The position numbers and the translations under genes are program-made. Below, in pieces: positions 16,192 through 25,285 of a stretch of DNA of 64,000 nt. The notes beneath the pieces are model-generated. The model searched no databases. It was not told the origin of the DNA and worked only from the letters and a program-made list of their open reading frames with translations. Source of the stretch: Blastococcus fimeti (lineage in GTDB: Bacteria; Actinomycetota; Actinomycetes; Mycobacteriales; Geodermatophilaceae); contig FNAW01000004.1 of NCBI GenBank assembly GCA_900102115.1, positions 124,001-188,000 of the forward strand, in the 5' to 3' direction. Each line of letters opens with the position of its first letter. Position 1 is the first letter of the stretch.

Positions 16192-17417
16192 TGCTGCGCC
16201 CCCCGGATCGGGATGACCGTCGCGTCGCGGTCGTCCGCGGCCGGTGCGGGTCGCGGCGCCGGGATCCGCTGAGGCGCGGCCACGGTGACCGGCAGCCGGC
16301 GGCCGTTCGGCCGACGGGTCGGGAACTCGCGGCGGGCCAGGTCGAACGCCAGCTTCTCGTAGCCGGTCGCGACGGTGTCCCAGTCGTAGTTGCCGGCCAG
16401 CTGACGGGCGCGGCGCCCGGCCGACCGGATCCGCCGGGGCTCGGCCTCGGCGGCGTCGACCAGACCCGCGACGTCGGCGGGGCTGACGAAGTAGCGACCG
16501 GCCTCGGCCACCACCTCGCGGTTGAAGTCGACGTCGTAGGCCAGCACGGCCGCGCCGGCGCCGATGGCACGCAGCAGGGAGGGGTTCGTGCCGCCGACCG
16601 AGTGGCCGTGCAGGTAGGTGTAGGCGTGGGCGTACAGCTGGTCGAGCTGCACCTGGTCCCAGACGCCGCCGAGGAAGCGCACGCGGTCGTCGGCGACGGC
16701 GTGCACCCGCGCGGTGTAGTCGTCGGAGTAGGGCGCCGAGCCGACGACCACCAGCGGCTTGGTCGCGTTGCTGCGGGCGTAGCCCTCGACGATCACGTCG
16801 ACGTGGTTCTCGGGCTCGAAGCGGGCGACGGCGAGGTGGTACTCCCCCGGAGCCAGGCCCAGCTCGGCCAGCCGGTCGGACCCGGGCTCGATCAGGGGCG
16901 CGCCGTAGGTGAGCAGCGTCGTCGGCGCGCCGAACTCGTGCCGGTAGTAGTCGGCGATGCCGACCGCGTCGGCGATCAGCGCGTCGGACCAGCGCACGGC
17001 CATGGACTCGGCCGCGCGGTAGTACCGCTGGCCGACCGGGCCCCACTTGGCGCGCTTCCACTCCAGGCCGTCGACGTGCGTGGCGACCGGGATGCGGGCC
17101 GCGCGGAGCGCCGGGAGCAGGGGCGCGTTCGCGGCGTTGAAGACGAACGCGGCGTCGGTGCGGTGGCCCAGCAGGTGGCCGACGGACAGCGCCGAGTGGC
17201 TGAGCGTCTCCAGCGCGCGCTTGTGCGCGGCCGGGAGGTGGACGAGCTCCATGCCCAGGTGGTGCGTCGGGCGGTCGGTCTCCCCCCGTGCGGTGCGGCA
17301 GTAGACGACCACCCGGTGACCGCGGTCGGCCAGCCGGCGGCCGACCTCCTCGACAGCGGTCTCGAAGCCGCCGTACCGGGCCGGCACACCTCGTGTGCCC
17401 AGCATGGCGATGCGCAT
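16188..17417 (-). CDS. GT4-type glycosyltransferase (DUF1972/rhamnosyltransferase-like)
   Basis: The 409-residue GT-B enzyme opens with MRIAMLGTRGVPARYGGFET, the hallmark of the DUF1972 N-terminal domain found in rhamnosyl/galactosyl transferases of exopolysaccharide loci. The C-terminal domain has YHLAVARFEPENHVDVI and HSVGGTNPSLLRAIGAGAAVLAYD. A proline-rich tail of about 40 residues follows. It is the first gene of an operon of five overlapping genes (17417 to 12808). It probably adds the second sugar after the WbaP-type priming enzyme. Confidence 0.85.
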   Translation of the reverse strand: MRIAMLGTRGVPARYGGFETAVEEVGRRLADRGHRVVVYCRTARGETDRPTHHLGMELVHLPAAHKRALETLSHSALSVGHLLGHRTDAAFVFNAANAPLLPALRAARIPVATHVDGLEWKRAKWGPVGQRYYRAAESMAVRWSDALIADAVGIADYYRHEFGAPTTLLTYGAPLIEPGSDRLAELGLAPGEYHLAVARFEPENHVDVIVEGYARSNATKPLVVVGSAPYSDDYTARVHAVADDRVRFLGGVWDQVQLDQLYAHAYTYLHGHSVGGTNPSLLRAIGAGAAVLAYDVDFNREVVAEAGRYFVSPADVAGLVDAAEAEPRRIRSAGRRARQLAGNYDWDTVATGYEKLAFDLARREFPTRRPNGRRLPVTVAAPQRIPAPRPAPAADDRDATVIPIRGAQQ

Positions 17418-17572
17418 CGTGGGGTCCGTCCGTTCGCTCGTCCCGCGGCCCGGCAGAGCAGCCGCTCGGCACGTGATCACGTACCGCGCATCAAGGATCG
17501 CGCGCAGTAGCCGGACGGGAGCCGTTCCGAGGGACGCCGTCACTCCCGGGGGTGACCTCCGGAAGGGGTGGG

Positions 17573-19069
17573 TCAGTAGGCCCCGGAGGAGCTGAGGACG
17601 GCGCGGGCGGTCTTCCAGAGGATCAGGAGGTCCAGGGCCAGCGACCAGTTCTCCACGTAGCGGAGGTCGAGGCGCACGGCCTCCTCCCACGGCAGGTCGC
17701 TGCGGCCGGAGATCTGCCACAGGCCGGTGAGGCCCGGCTTCACCAGCAGCCGGCGGCTGACCGAGGCGTCGTACCGGGCGACCTCGCCCGGCAGCGGCGG
17801 GCGCGGACCGACGAGCGCCATGGTGCCGGCGAGGACGTTGATCAACTGGGGCAGCTCGTCCAGCGAGAGCCGGCGCAGCCAGCGGCCGACCGGGGTGACC
17901 CGGGGGTCGTTGCGCATCTTGAACAGCGGGCCGTCGGAGATGTTGTCCGCCCGGATGTCGTCCAGGCGCTGGTCGGCGTCGATGACCATGCTGCGGAACT
18001 TGAGCATCGTGAAGGCGCGGCCGTTGATGCCGATCCGCTCCTGCCGGTACAGCGCCGGCCCGTTGCTGGTGAGCCGGACCGCGAGGGCGATCCCGAGGAG
18101 CACCGGGGACAGCACGACCAGGGCCAGCGCCGCGGCGCAGCGGTCGACGACGCCCTTGACCATGCGCCGCCAGCCCTCGAAGCGGGGCTGCTCGACCGAG
18201 AGCAGGGGCAGGCCCTCGAACGGGCGGATGTGCAGGCGGGGGCCGGCGACCTCGATCAGGCCGGGGGCGACGAGCAGCTCGACGCCGCTGCCCTCGAGCC
18301 GCCAGGAGAGCTGGCGCAGGTACTGCGCGGCCGTCTCGCTGGCCGAGGTCACCGCGATGGTGTCGGCGCCCAGGCGGGAAGCCATCGACACCACGTCGTC
18401 CAGGCCTTCGACGGGCACGTCCACCAGGCCGGCGACGCGGGAGCGGTCGGCGGGGGTCACGCACAGGCCGACGACGTCGAGCCCGGCGTAGCTCTCCCGG
18501 CGCACCCGGTCGGCCAGCTCCATGACCGCTCCGCCACGTCCGACGACGATGACGCGCTTGTTGCACCGGCCACGGGCGCGCAGCCGGCGGAGGTGGCAGC
18601 GCGCGGCGTAGCGACCGACCAGCGTGATGACGGTGAGCGCGGGGACGCCGACGACGACCAGCGCGCGGCTGAGGTCCAGGCCGGCGGCGTAGGAGACGAA
18701 ACCGGCGACGGCCAGCAGGACGAGACCGGCGCGGCCGACGGTGCGGTACTCGTCGCTGCCAGTGCCGAAGACCCGCTCGGCGTGCGCGCCGCAGGCCCAC
18801 AGCAGCAGCGGCCAGGCCGGCACGAGCATGACGGCGGCCCAGAAGAGCGACGGCTCCGGCGGCAGGCCCTCGGGGCGGGTCAGCACCACGCCGGCGCCGA
18901 TCACCACTGCGGCGACGGCCTCGAAGGCGGCCAGCGCGAGAGCGTAGGTGCGCACCCAGGAGGCGGGAGCCACCCGGCCCAGCGCCGGTGCCGGCCGCGA
19001 GGCCACGTCACCCCGCGGCGCCGGGATCAGGTCCAGCCCGCTGCTCAACGCCTGCTTGTCCACCAACAC
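17573..19069 (-). CDS. Polyprenyl glycosylphosphotransferase (WbaP/CpsE-like), initiating sugar transferase
   Basis: The 498-residue protein has four to five N-terminal TM segments, a CoA-binding-like middle domain (NKRVIVVGRGGAVMELADRVR) and the C-terminal bacterial sugar transferase domain. Visible motifs are RMVKGVVDRCAAALAL (membrane re-entrant), FTMLKFRSM, LDELPQLINVLAGTMALVG, PRPPLPGE and KPGLTGLWQISGRS. It moves hexose-1-phosphate from a nucleotide sugar to undecaprenyl phosphate, the first step of repeat-unit assembly. GTG 19069 is chosen because GGGGGAG lies five bases upstream; TTG 19090 and GTG 19063 are alternatives. It is transcribed separately from the operon below it. Confidence 0.9.
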   Translation of the reverse strand: MLVDKQALSSGLDLIPAPRGDVASRPAPALGRVAPASWVRTYALALAAFEAVAAVVIGAGVVLTRPEGLPPEPSLFWAAVMLVPAWPLLLWACGAHAERVFGTGSDEYRTVGRAGLVLLAVAGFVSYAAGLDLSRALVVVGVPALTVITLVGRYAARCHLRRLRARGRCNKRVIVVGRGGAVMELADRVRRESYAGLDVVGLCVTPADRSRVAGLVDVPVEGLDDVVSMASRLGADTIAVTSASETAAQYLRQLSWRLEGSGVELLVAPGLIEVAGPRLHIRPFEGLPLLSVEQPRFEGWRRMVKGVVDRCAAALALVVLSPVLLGIALAVRLTSNGPALYRQERIGINGRAFTMLKFRSMVIDADQRLDDIRADNISDGPLFKMRNDPRVTPVGRWLRRLSLDELPQLINVLAGTMALVGPRPPLPGEVARYDASVSRRLLVKPGLTGLWQISGRSDLPWEEAVRLDLRYVENWSLALDLLILWKTARAVLSSSGAY

Positions 19070-19089
19070 GTGTGCTCCCCCGTTACGCA

Positions 19090-19095
19090 ATGTTA
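19090..19095 (-). promoter_or_regulatory. Possible -10 (TAACAT) of initiating transferase gene
   Basis: TAACAT on the minus strand lies 20 bases before GTG 19069. A TTGACA (19127-19122) is present but 26 bases away, too far for a standard promoter. Low confidence. Confidence 0.3.
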
Positions 19096-19186
19096 TCGGG
19101 ACGACACGCGAGGGATCAGGCTGTCAAGCCATCGAACAGGACGTTCTCCCCCGAGTGCAGTCCTCGATGCCGGGGCAACCCTCACA

Positions 19187-19214
19187 GTCCGTGACCACCG
19201 CGGTCAACACGGAC
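19187..19214 (-). terminator. Candidate terminator downstream of pth
   Basis: GTCCGTG (19187-19193) and CACGGAC (19208-19214) form 7-bp arms, with an inner dyad in the loop. It lies between the pth stop (19269) and the next gene in the same direction (19069). Confidence 0.4.
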
Positions 19215-19268
19215 AGCCTGGCTTCACCCTTTCGGGAGTTAGGTGAGCAGGCGACAGCGGAGAGTGAC

Positions 19269-19916
19269 TCAGCTGCGGGGGTGGACGTCGTTCTGGGCGG
19301 CCTCCAGGCCACGGGCGAGCAGCAGCTCGGTGGCGTCGGCCGCCTCGACGAGCAGGAGGTCGAGTTCCTTGCGCTCGGTCGAGGAGAAGTCCTTGAGCAC
19401 GTAGTCGGCGGGGTCCTGGCGGCCCGGAGGGCGGCCGATGCCGACCCGCACGCGGAGGTAGTCCTTGGTGCCGGTGGATCGGGTGATCGAGCGCAGGCCG
19501 TTGTGCCCGCCCTCGCCGCCACCGCGCTTGAGCCGCAGCACCGCGAAGTCGATGTCGAGCTCGTCGTGGACGACGACGAGGTCGGTGGCGGGCAGCTTGT
19601 GGTAGTCGAGCAGGCTGCGCACGGGGCCGCCGGACTCGTTCATGTAGCTGAGCGGCCGGGCGAGGACCACGCGGCGGCCGGCCAGCCGGCCCTCGCCGGA
19701 GACCGCCCGCGAGCGTGCGCCCTTGCCGGGCGAGAGCCGGATGCCGGCCCGCTCGGCGAGCTCGTCGAGCACCATCGCGCCGACGTTGTGCCGGTTGCCG
19801 GCATAGCCCGGCCCGGGGTTGCCCAGCCCCACGACGAGGAAGGGCCCCTCGCTGGGGGCGGACGCCGCAGGGGCGCCGGCAGTGCCGGCGCCCCCGCGGG
19901 TCGTGCTGTCGGTCAG
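19269..19916 (-). CDS. pth: Peptidyl-tRNA hydrolase
   Basis: Hydrolyses peptidyl-tRNA released from ribosomes. Motifs are [19 protein letters not shown] (catalytic His in RHNVG), [19 protein letters not shown] (catalytic Asp region) and [12 protein letters not shown]. The conserved first strand [10 protein letters not shown] lies upstream of the only standard start in frame (GTG 19832), which would cut it. A CTG at 19916 gives MTDSTT..., 215 residues, with TGAGG six bases upstream, overlapping the rplY stop region. I therefore place the start at CTG 19916, which is unusual. The rplY-pth pairing and order are conserved in actinobacteria. Confidence 0.9.
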   Translation of the reverse strand: MTDSTTRGGAGTAGAPAASAPSEGPFLVVGLGNPGPGYAGNRHNVGAMVLDELAERAGIRLSPGKGARSRAVSGEGRLAGRRVVLARPLSYMNESGGPVRSLLDYHKLPATDLVVVHDELDIDFAVLRLKRGGGEGGHNGLRSITRSTGTKDYLRVRVGIGRPPGRQDPADYVLKDFSSTERKELDLLLVEAADATELLLARGLEAAQNDVHPRS

Positions 19917-19924
19917 CGGATGCC

Positions 19925-20620
19925 TCAGTTGTCCGCGGACTTCTCGGCCGAGTCCATCGACTCGCCGCTGCCCTGGTCCTGCGGCTCCGGGACGACGTCG
20001 CCGTCGGCGTCGGACTCCTCGCGCTCGATGCCGGCCTCGGCCTCGGCCTCTTCCAGCTCGGCCTCGAGCTGCTCGGCGGTCGGGGCACCCAGGAAGCCGA
20101 TGACCATCGCCTCGGGGTCGGTGATCAGCGTCGAGCCCGCGGGCAGGACGAGGTCGCCGGCGGCGATGTTCTGACCGGCGGCGCGACCGGTGATGTCGAC
20201 CTCGATGCTGTCGGGCAGCTTCGTGGCGTCGGCCTCGATCGAGACGGTGTTGAGCTGGTGGTTCGGGATCGAGTCGGGGGCCGGCTCGCCGACGATCACG
20301 ATCGGCACCTCGACCGTGGTCTTCTCGCCACGGCGGACGAGCAGCAGGTCGGCGTGCTTGTGCTGACGGGTCAGCGGGTCGCGCTGGATGGCCTTGGTCA
20401 GCGCGAGCTGCTCCTGGCCGTCCAGGACGATGGTCAGCAGGGCGTTGCCGCCGCCGTTGCGCAGCGCCGCGGCGAACTCGCGGGCCGGCAGCGACAGGTG
20501 GACGACGTCCTGGCCGTGCCCGTAGAGGACGGCGGGGACGCGGCCCTCACGGCGGGTGCGGCGAGCGCTGCCCTTGCCGAACTCGGTGCGGGTCTCGGCT
20601 TCGAGCCGGAAGTCAGCCAC
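19925..20620 (-). CDS. rplY: 50S ribosomal protein L25/general stress protein Ctc
   Basis: The 231-residue long-form L25 starts at GTG 20620 (AGAGGAG upstream). It reads [21 protein letters not shown], then the 5S rRNA-binding L25 domain ([21 protein letters not shown]) to about residue 95. A TL5-type C-terminal beta domain follows ([22 protein letters not shown]), then an acidic low-complexity tail (residues 185-231, Glu/Asp/Ser-rich). It binds 5S rRNA on the large subunit. It sits between prs and pth as in mycobacteria. Confidence 0.95.
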   Translation of the reverse strand: MADFRLEAETRTEFGKGSARRTRREGRVPAVLYGHGQDVVHLSLPAREFAAALRNGGGNALLTIVLDGQEQLALTKAIQRDPLTRQHKHADLLLVRRGEKTTVEVPIVIVGEPAPDSIPNHQLNTVSIEADATKLPDSIEVDITGRAAGQNIAAGDLVLPAGSTLITDPEAMVIGFLGAPTAEQLEAELEEAEAEAGIEREESDADGDVVPEPQDQGSGESMDSAEKSADN

Positions 20621-20780
20621 GGTGATGTGCTCCTCTGGAGGTGGATCAGGTCTGCGGGCCGGCGCCGACGCAGCACACCTCAGGAGGCACACGCACGTCG
20701 ATCACGGAACGCAGGAGCGCTCCCTCGCCGGGCAACTCGTTCGAGGATACGCGACGCGCCCCCCGAGGCGGCCGTGCGGT

Positions 20781-21761
20781 CTAGCTGGCGCCGTCGAAGA
20801 GGCTCGTCACGGAGCCGTCCTCGAAGACCTCCTTGATCGCCCGGCCGAGCAGCGGGGCGATGGAGAGGACCGTGAGCTTGTCGAAGCGGCGCGCGTCCTC
20901 GATGGGCAGCGTGTTGGTGACGATGACCTCGCTGATCTTGCTGTTCGACAGCCGCTCGACGGCCGGGCCGGACAGCACGCCGTGCGTGGCGGCGACGATC
21001 ACGTCGGCGGCACCGGCGTCGAAGAGCGTCTCGGCGGCCTTCACGATCGTGCCGCCGGTGTCGATCATGTCGTCGACCAGGATGCAGACCCGGCCCTCGA
21101 CCTCACCGACGACGCGGTTGGCGACGACCTCGTTGGCGACCAGCGGGTCACGGGTCTTGTGGATGAAGGCCAGCGGGGTGCCGCCGAGCTTGTCGCTCCA
21201 CCGCTCGGAGACGCGCACCCGGCCGGAGTCGGGCGAGACGACGGTGATGTCGCGGCCGCCCCAGCGCTCCTTGACGTGGTTGATCAGCAGGTCGAGGGCG
21301 AAGAGGTGGTCGACCGGGCCGTCGAAGAAGCCCTGGATCTGCGCGGTGTGCAGGTCGACGGTCATCAGCCGGTCGGCGCCGGCGGTCTTGAACATGTCGG
21401 CGACGAGCCGGGCCGAGATCGGCTCGCGGCCGCGGTGCTTCTTGTCCTGCCGGGCGTAGGGGAAGAACGGCGCGACGACGGTGATCCGCTTGGCCGAGGC
21501 GCGCTTGAGCGCGTCGACCATGATCAGCTGCTCCATGAGCCAGGTGTTGATCGGCGCGGTGTGGCTCTGCACGACGAAGGCGTCGCAGCCACGCACCGAC
21601 TCCTCGAACCGCACGAACAGCTCGCCGTTGGCGAACTCGTAGGAGGCGGTCGGGGTCGGGGTCACCCCCAGGTGCCCGGCGATCTCGTCGGTGAGCTCGG
21701 GGTACGCCCGGCCGGAGAAGAGCATGAGGCTCTTGTTGGTGGTCTGCCGGATGGCGCTCAT
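20781..21761 (-). CDS. prs: Ribose-phosphate pyrophosphokinase
   Basis: The 326-residue enzyme makes PRPP from ribose 5-phosphate and ATP. Visible are FANGELFVRFEESVRG, the flexible catalytic loop FFPYARQDKKHRGREPISAR, the metal site DLHTAQIQGFFDGPVDHL and the PRPP loop CILVDDMIDTGGTI. ATG 21761 overlaps the glmU stop (ATGA), so the two are translationally coupled, an arrangement shared with Mycobacterium (prsA-glmU). Confidence 0.97.
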   Translation of the reverse strand: MSAIRQTTNKSLMLFSGRAYPELTDEIAGHLGVTPTPTASYEFANGELFVRFEESVRGCDAFVVQSHTAPINTWLMEQLIMVDALKRASAKRITVVAPFFPYARQDKKHRGREPISARLVADMFKTAGADRLMTVDLHTAQIQGFFDGPVDHLFALDLLINHVKERWGGRDITVVSPDSGRVRVSERWSDKLGGTPLAFIHKTRDPLVANEVVANRVVGEVEGRVCILVDDMIDTGGTIVKAAETLFDAGAADVIVAATHGVLSGPAVERLSNSKISEVIVTNTLPIEDARRFDKLTVLSIAPLLGRAIKEVFEDGSVTSLFDGAS

Positions 21762-23272
21762 CGGGTCAGCTGTCCCTCGTCGTCGTCGTGCGCCCCGAGA
21801 TCCCCGGGGGCATCCGCCCGCTGCTCGGCGGCGGCGGCGGCCTCCGCGGCGGGGGTCCCCGGCCGTCGGCGCCGGACCCAGCCTGCCACATTTCGCTGGG
21901 GCCCCCGCGCCACGCCCATGGCCCCCGGGGGGACGTCGCTGGTGATGACCGACCCGGCCGCGGTGTAGGCGCCGTCGCCGATGGTGACCGGCGCCACGAG
22001 CATCGTGTCCGAGCCGATCCGGGCGTGGTCCCCGACGGTCGTGCGGTGCTTGGTGACCCCGTCGTAGTTGACGAAGACGGTGGCCGCACCGATGTTCGAG
22101 CCGCGGCCGATCGTCGCGTCGCCGACGTAGGAGAGATGCGGGATCTTCGACCCCTCCCCCACCTCGACGTTCTTGGTCTCCACGAACCCGCCCACCTTGC
22201 TGCCGCGGGCCAGCCGCGTGCCCGGGCGCAGGTAGCTGAAGGGTCCGACGGTGGCCTCCGGCCCGATGACCGCACCGAGGCAGTGCGACCGCAGGACGGT
22301 GGCGCCGGTCTCCACGACGCAGTCGACCAGCGTGCTGTCCGGGCCCACCACGGCACCCGGGGCGACGGTCGTGGTGCCGAGGAGCTGGGTGCCCGGGTGC
22401 AGCACGGCGTCGGGCCCGGCCGTCGCGGTGACGTCGACCCAGGTGGTCATCGGGTCGACCACGGTGACCCCGGCGCGCATCAGGTCGTCGAGCACGCGGT
22501 CGTTGAGCGTGCGCCGTCGCTCGGCCAGCTCGCGGCGGTCGTTGCAGCCGAGCACGTCGTCGGGGTCGTCGGCACGGACCGCCGCCGTCGGCGCGCCCTC
22601 GGCCACCAGCGGCGCGAGCGCGTCGGTCAGGTACTGCTCGCCCTGCGAGTTGGCCGTGCCGACCCCCGCCAGCACGCGGCGCAGGGTGGCGGCGTCCGCG
22701 ACGTAGACCCCCGCGTTGACCTCGCGGATCGCGCGCTGCTCCGGCGTCGCGTCGCGCTCCTCCACGATGGCCTGCGGTGCCCCGCTGCCGTCCCGGACGA
22801 TGCGGCCCAGGCCGGTCGGGTCGTCGACCTCGGCGGTCAGGACGGTGAACACGCTGCCGGCGGCGTCGTGGGCCGCCACCAGCGCGGTGAGCGTGCGGCT
22901 GGTCAGCAGCGGCGAGTCCCCGTTGACCACCAGGACCGAGCCCTCGAGGTCGGGCACGGCGGTCAGCGCGACCTCGGCCGCGTGGCCCGACCCCAGTTGC
23001 TGCTCCTGCACGACCGCCAGGGCGCCGGGGGCGGTCTCGGCCAGGTGCGCCTCGACCTGGTCCCGTCCCGCGCCGACGACGACGACGGTCGTGCCGGCCG
23101 ACAGGGGCCCGGCCGCGGCCAGGACGTGCCCCAGCAGGCTGCGGCCCCCGAGGGTGTGCAGCACCTTCGGGGTCGACGAGCGCATGCGGGTGCCCTGGCC
23201 GGCGGCCAGGACGACGACGGCGGCGACGGCCGGCGTCCCGGGTTCGGACGACGATGATTCCTGCAGGGCCAC
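21758..23272 (-). CDS. glmU: Bifunctional GlcN-1-P acetyltransferase / GlcNAc-1-P uridyltransferase
   Basis: The 504-residue protein starts at GTG 23272 (GGAGGAG four bases upstream). The N-terminal pyrophosphorylase has VVLAAGQGTRMRSSTPKVLH, VNGDSPLL and GEQYLTDAL. The C-terminal left-handed beta-helix (from about 260) carries GPFSYLRPGT, VGGFVETKN, HLSYVGDATIG and NYDGVTKHRT, the acetyl-CoA and GlcN-1-P site. It ends in an Ala/Asp-rich disordered tail, common in actinobacterial GlmU. It makes UDP-GlcNAc for peptidoglycan and for surface glycans. A tRNA-Gln lies just upstream in the same direction. Confidence 0.97.
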   Translation of the reverse strand: MALQESSSSEPGTPAVAAVVVLAAGQGTRMRSSTPKVLHTLGGRSLLGHVLAAAGPLSAGTTVVVVGAGRDQVEAHLAETAPGALAVVQEQQLGSGHAAEVALTAVPDLEGSVLVVNGDSPLLTSRTLTALVAAHDAAGSVFTVLTAEVDDPTGLGRIVRDGSGAPQAIVEERDATPEQRAIREVNAGVYVADAATLRRVLAGVGTANSQGEQYLTDALAPLVAEGAPTAAVRADDPDDVLGCNDRRELAERRRTLNDRVLDDLMRAGVTVVDPMTTWVDVTATAGPDAVLHPGTQLLGTTTVAPGAVVGPDSTLVDCVVETGATVLRSHCLGAVIGPEATVGPFSYLRPGTRLARGSKVGGFVETKNVEVGEGSKIPHLSYVGDATIGRGSNIGAATVFVNYDGVTKHRTTVGDHARIGSDTMLVAPVTIGDGAYTAAGSVITSDVPPGAMGVARGPQRNVAGWVRRRRPGTPAAEAAAAAEQRADAPGDLGAHDDDEGQLTR

Positions 23273-23302
23273 GGATCTCCTCCGACGGTGACGGCACGAC
23301 TG

Positions 23303-23375
23303 CTGGGGGACTCGGACTCGAACCGAGACTGCACGGCTCCAAAGGCCGGCGGGCTGCCGATTACCCCATCCCCCA
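23303..23375 (-). tRNA. tRNA-Gln (UUG)
   Basis: A full cloverleaf reads on the minus strand from 23375. The 7-bp acceptor is TGGGGGA/TCCCCCA, and the T-arm is CTCGG-TTCGAGT-CCGAG. The anticodon loop CTTTGGA has anticodon TTG at 23342-23340; the anticodon stem has one mismatch at its base. Discriminator G; CCA is not encoded. It sits 30 bases upstream of glmU. Confidence 0.93.
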
Positions 23376-23519
23376 CCCGCGGCGCCGTCGGACGGCGTCG
23401 CGCGGGTGCCCGTGCGGACCGGCACCCGGAGCCGAGCCTAAGGGCCGGGCACCGCGCGGGGGCACCGCCGGCGCCCGTGCCGAGCGTCGGGAACCCCACC
23501 TGCTCGGTTCGCGGATCCG

Positions 23520-23537
23520 CCTACGCTGCCGTAGGTT
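23520..23537 (+). promoter_or_regulatory. Dyad over putative -10 of desaturase gene
   Basis: CCTACG-CTGC-CGTAGG (23520-23535) is a perfect 6-bp-arm dyad containing TACGCT (23522-23527), with TAGGTT at 23532-23537; both fit TANNNT. It lies about 75 bases before the TTG start at 23609. The TetR-type gene just downstream is the obvious candidate regulator (inference). Confidence 0.4.
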
Positions 23538-23608
23538 TCTCGCACGTCGCCCGGAGCACGCCGGTTGAAACCGCGCCCGGGACGAAGTCCACCAGCACAG
23601 GAGTCCCT

Positions 23609-24592
23609 TTGTCAGCTCCCGCCCTCACCCGGCCCACGGCCCCGCCCCTCGCCGAGCCCTACGCCGGGTTGCCGGACAACGCCATCGGCCGGCGCAAGAG
23701 CACGCTCGAGATCGTCACGCTGTACGTGATCGTGCTGGTGCCGTTCCTGGCCCTGGCCGCCGTCGTCCCCGCGGTCTGGGGGTGGGGCATCTCCTGGCTG
23801 GACGTCGGCCTCGCCGTCGGCTTCTACTACCTCTCGCTGCTCGGCGTGACCGTCGGCTACCACCGGCACTTCACCCACGCCTCGTTCAAGGGCACGCGCC
23901 CCCTGCGCCTCGGCCTGGCCGTCGCCGGCTCCATGGCGATCCAGGGCCCCGTCAACCAGTGGGTGGCCGACCACCGCCGGCACCACGCCTTCGCCGACCG
24001 CGCCGGTGACCCGCACTCCCCCTGGCGCTACGGCACCGACCTGCGCTCGCTGCTCAAGGGCATGTTCCACGCCCACCTGGGCTGGCTGTTCGACCGCCGC
24101 AAGACCAACCAGGAGCGCTACGCCCCCGACCTGCTCAAGGACAGCGGCCTCGTGTTCGTCAGCCGGACGTTCGTGGTGTGGGCCTTCCTCAGCCTGGCGC
24201 TGCCCGCCGTCCTCGGTGGGCTGATCACCGGCAGCTGGGCCGGTGCCTGGTCGGCGTTCTTCTGGGCCGGCCTGGTCCGTGCCGCCCTGCTGCACCACGT
24301 CACCTGGTCGATCAACTCCGTCTGCCACGTGGTGGGCAACCGGCCGTTCATGTCCCGCGACCGGGCCACCAACTTCTGGCCGCTGGCGATCCTCAGCGGT
24401 GGCGAGTCCTGGCACAACCTGCACCACGCCGACCCGACGTGCGCCCGCCACGGCGTGCTGCGCGGCCAGATCGACATCAGCGCCCGCGTCATCTGGGTGT
24501 TCGAGAAGCTCGGCTGGGCCTCGCACGTCAAGTGGCCCGACCCGGTGCGCCTGGCCGCCAAGCGCCGCGTCGAGGCCCCGGCCGCGTCCTGA
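23609..24592 (+). CDS. Membrane fatty acid desaturase (acyl-CoA delta-9 type)
   Basis: The 327-residue protein starts at TTG 23609 with AGGAG six bases upstream. Three histidine boxes are present: HRHFTH at 85-90, HRRHH at 122-126 and HNLHH near 270-274. That is the di-iron site of membrane acyl-CoA/lipid desaturases of the stearoyl-CoA class. Two hydrophobic hairpins flank them. It introduces a double bond into saturated acyl chains, adjusting membrane fluidity. The TetR-family gene follows immediately and may control it in response to fatty acids. Confidence 0.92.
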   Translation: MSAPALTRPTAPPLAEPYAGLPDNAIGRRKSTLEIVTLYVIVLVPFLALAAVVPAVWGWGISWLDVGLAVGFYYLSLLGVTVGYHRHFTHASFKGTRPLRLGLAVAGSMAIQGPVNQWVADHRRHHAFADRAGDPHSPWRYGTDLRSLLKGMFHAHLGWLFDRRKTNQERYAPDLLKDSGLVFVSRTFVVWAFLSLALPAVLGGLITGSWAGAWSAFFWAGLVRAALLHHVTWSINSVCHVVGNRPFMSRDRATNFWPLAILSGGESWHNLHHADPTCARHGVLRGQIDISARVIWVFEKLGWASHVKWPDPVRLAAKRRVEAPAAS

Positions 24593-24669
24593 GCACCGGA
24601 CCCGGCCCCGCGCCCGGAGATCCCCCCGGGCGCGGGACGGGCACGGACGGCGCCCCGGCCCGGGTGCGC

Positions 24670-25278
24670 ATGACCGGCGCGCAGCGGCGCGAGCAGCTGG
24701 TCGACGTCGCCCGCGAGCTGTTCGGCCGGCGCGGGTACGGCGCCACCTCGATCGAGGAGATCGCGGCGCACGCGCACGTCAGCAAGCCCGTCGTCTACGA
24801 GCACTTCGGCGGCAAGGAGGGCATCCACGCCGTCGTCGTCGACCGCGAGATGCAGCGGCTGCTCGGCCGGTTCACCGCCGCCCTGTCCGACCCCGGGCAC
24901 CCCCGCGAGCTGCTGCAGCGCGCCGCCCTGGTCCTGCTCGAGTACATCGAGTCCGACACCGACGGCTTCCTCGTCCTCACCCGGGACGCCCCGGTCACCA
25001 GCGGCGTGGGCGGCTACTCCTCGCTGATCGGCGAGGTGGCGCGCAAGGTCGAGCACATCCTCGGCGACCACTTCGACGCCCGCGGGTACGACCCGCGGCT
25101 CGCCGAGCTGTACAGCCAGGCACTGGTCGGCATGGTCGCGCTGGTCGGCCAGTGGTGGCTGGACACCCGGACGCCGGACAAGCGGGTCGTGGCCGCGCAC
25201 CTGGTGAACCTGGCCTACAACGGCCTGTCGCACATGGACCCCTCGCCCGACCTGCTGGACGGGCCTCCCCCGGGCTGA
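24670..25278 (+). CDS. TetR-family transcriptional regulator
   Basis: The 202-residue protein (from ATG 24670) has the TetR DNA-binding domain RREQLVDVARELFGRRGYGATSIEEIAAHAHVSKPVVYEHFGGKEGI. The all-helical ligand domain ends in WWLDTRTPDKRVVAAHLVNLAYNGL. No ribosome site precedes ATG 24670 or GTG 24664. A CTG at 24589, overlapping the desaturase stop as CTGA, would give 229 residues (MSTGPG...) and tight coupling. It corresponds in position to the Rv1019 regulator next to glmU in M. tuberculosis. The likely target is the desaturase (inference). Confidence 0.85.
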   Translation: MTGAQRREQLVDVARELFGRRGYGATSIEEIAAHAHVSKPVVYEHFGGKEGIHAVVVDREMQRLLGRFTAALSDPGHPRELLQRAALVLLEYIESDTDGFLVLTRDAPVTSGVGGYSSLIGEVARKVEHILGDHFDARGYDPRLAELYSQALVGMVALVGQWWLDTRTPDKRVVAAHLVNLAYNGLSHMDPSPDLLDGPPPG

Positions 25279-25285
25279 GCGCCCG

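Noticed and set aside
17539..17557. GTCAC...GTGAC inverted repeat as terminator of the initiating transferase gene
   Set aside because: The arms are only five bases and the position is ordinary; too weak to list.
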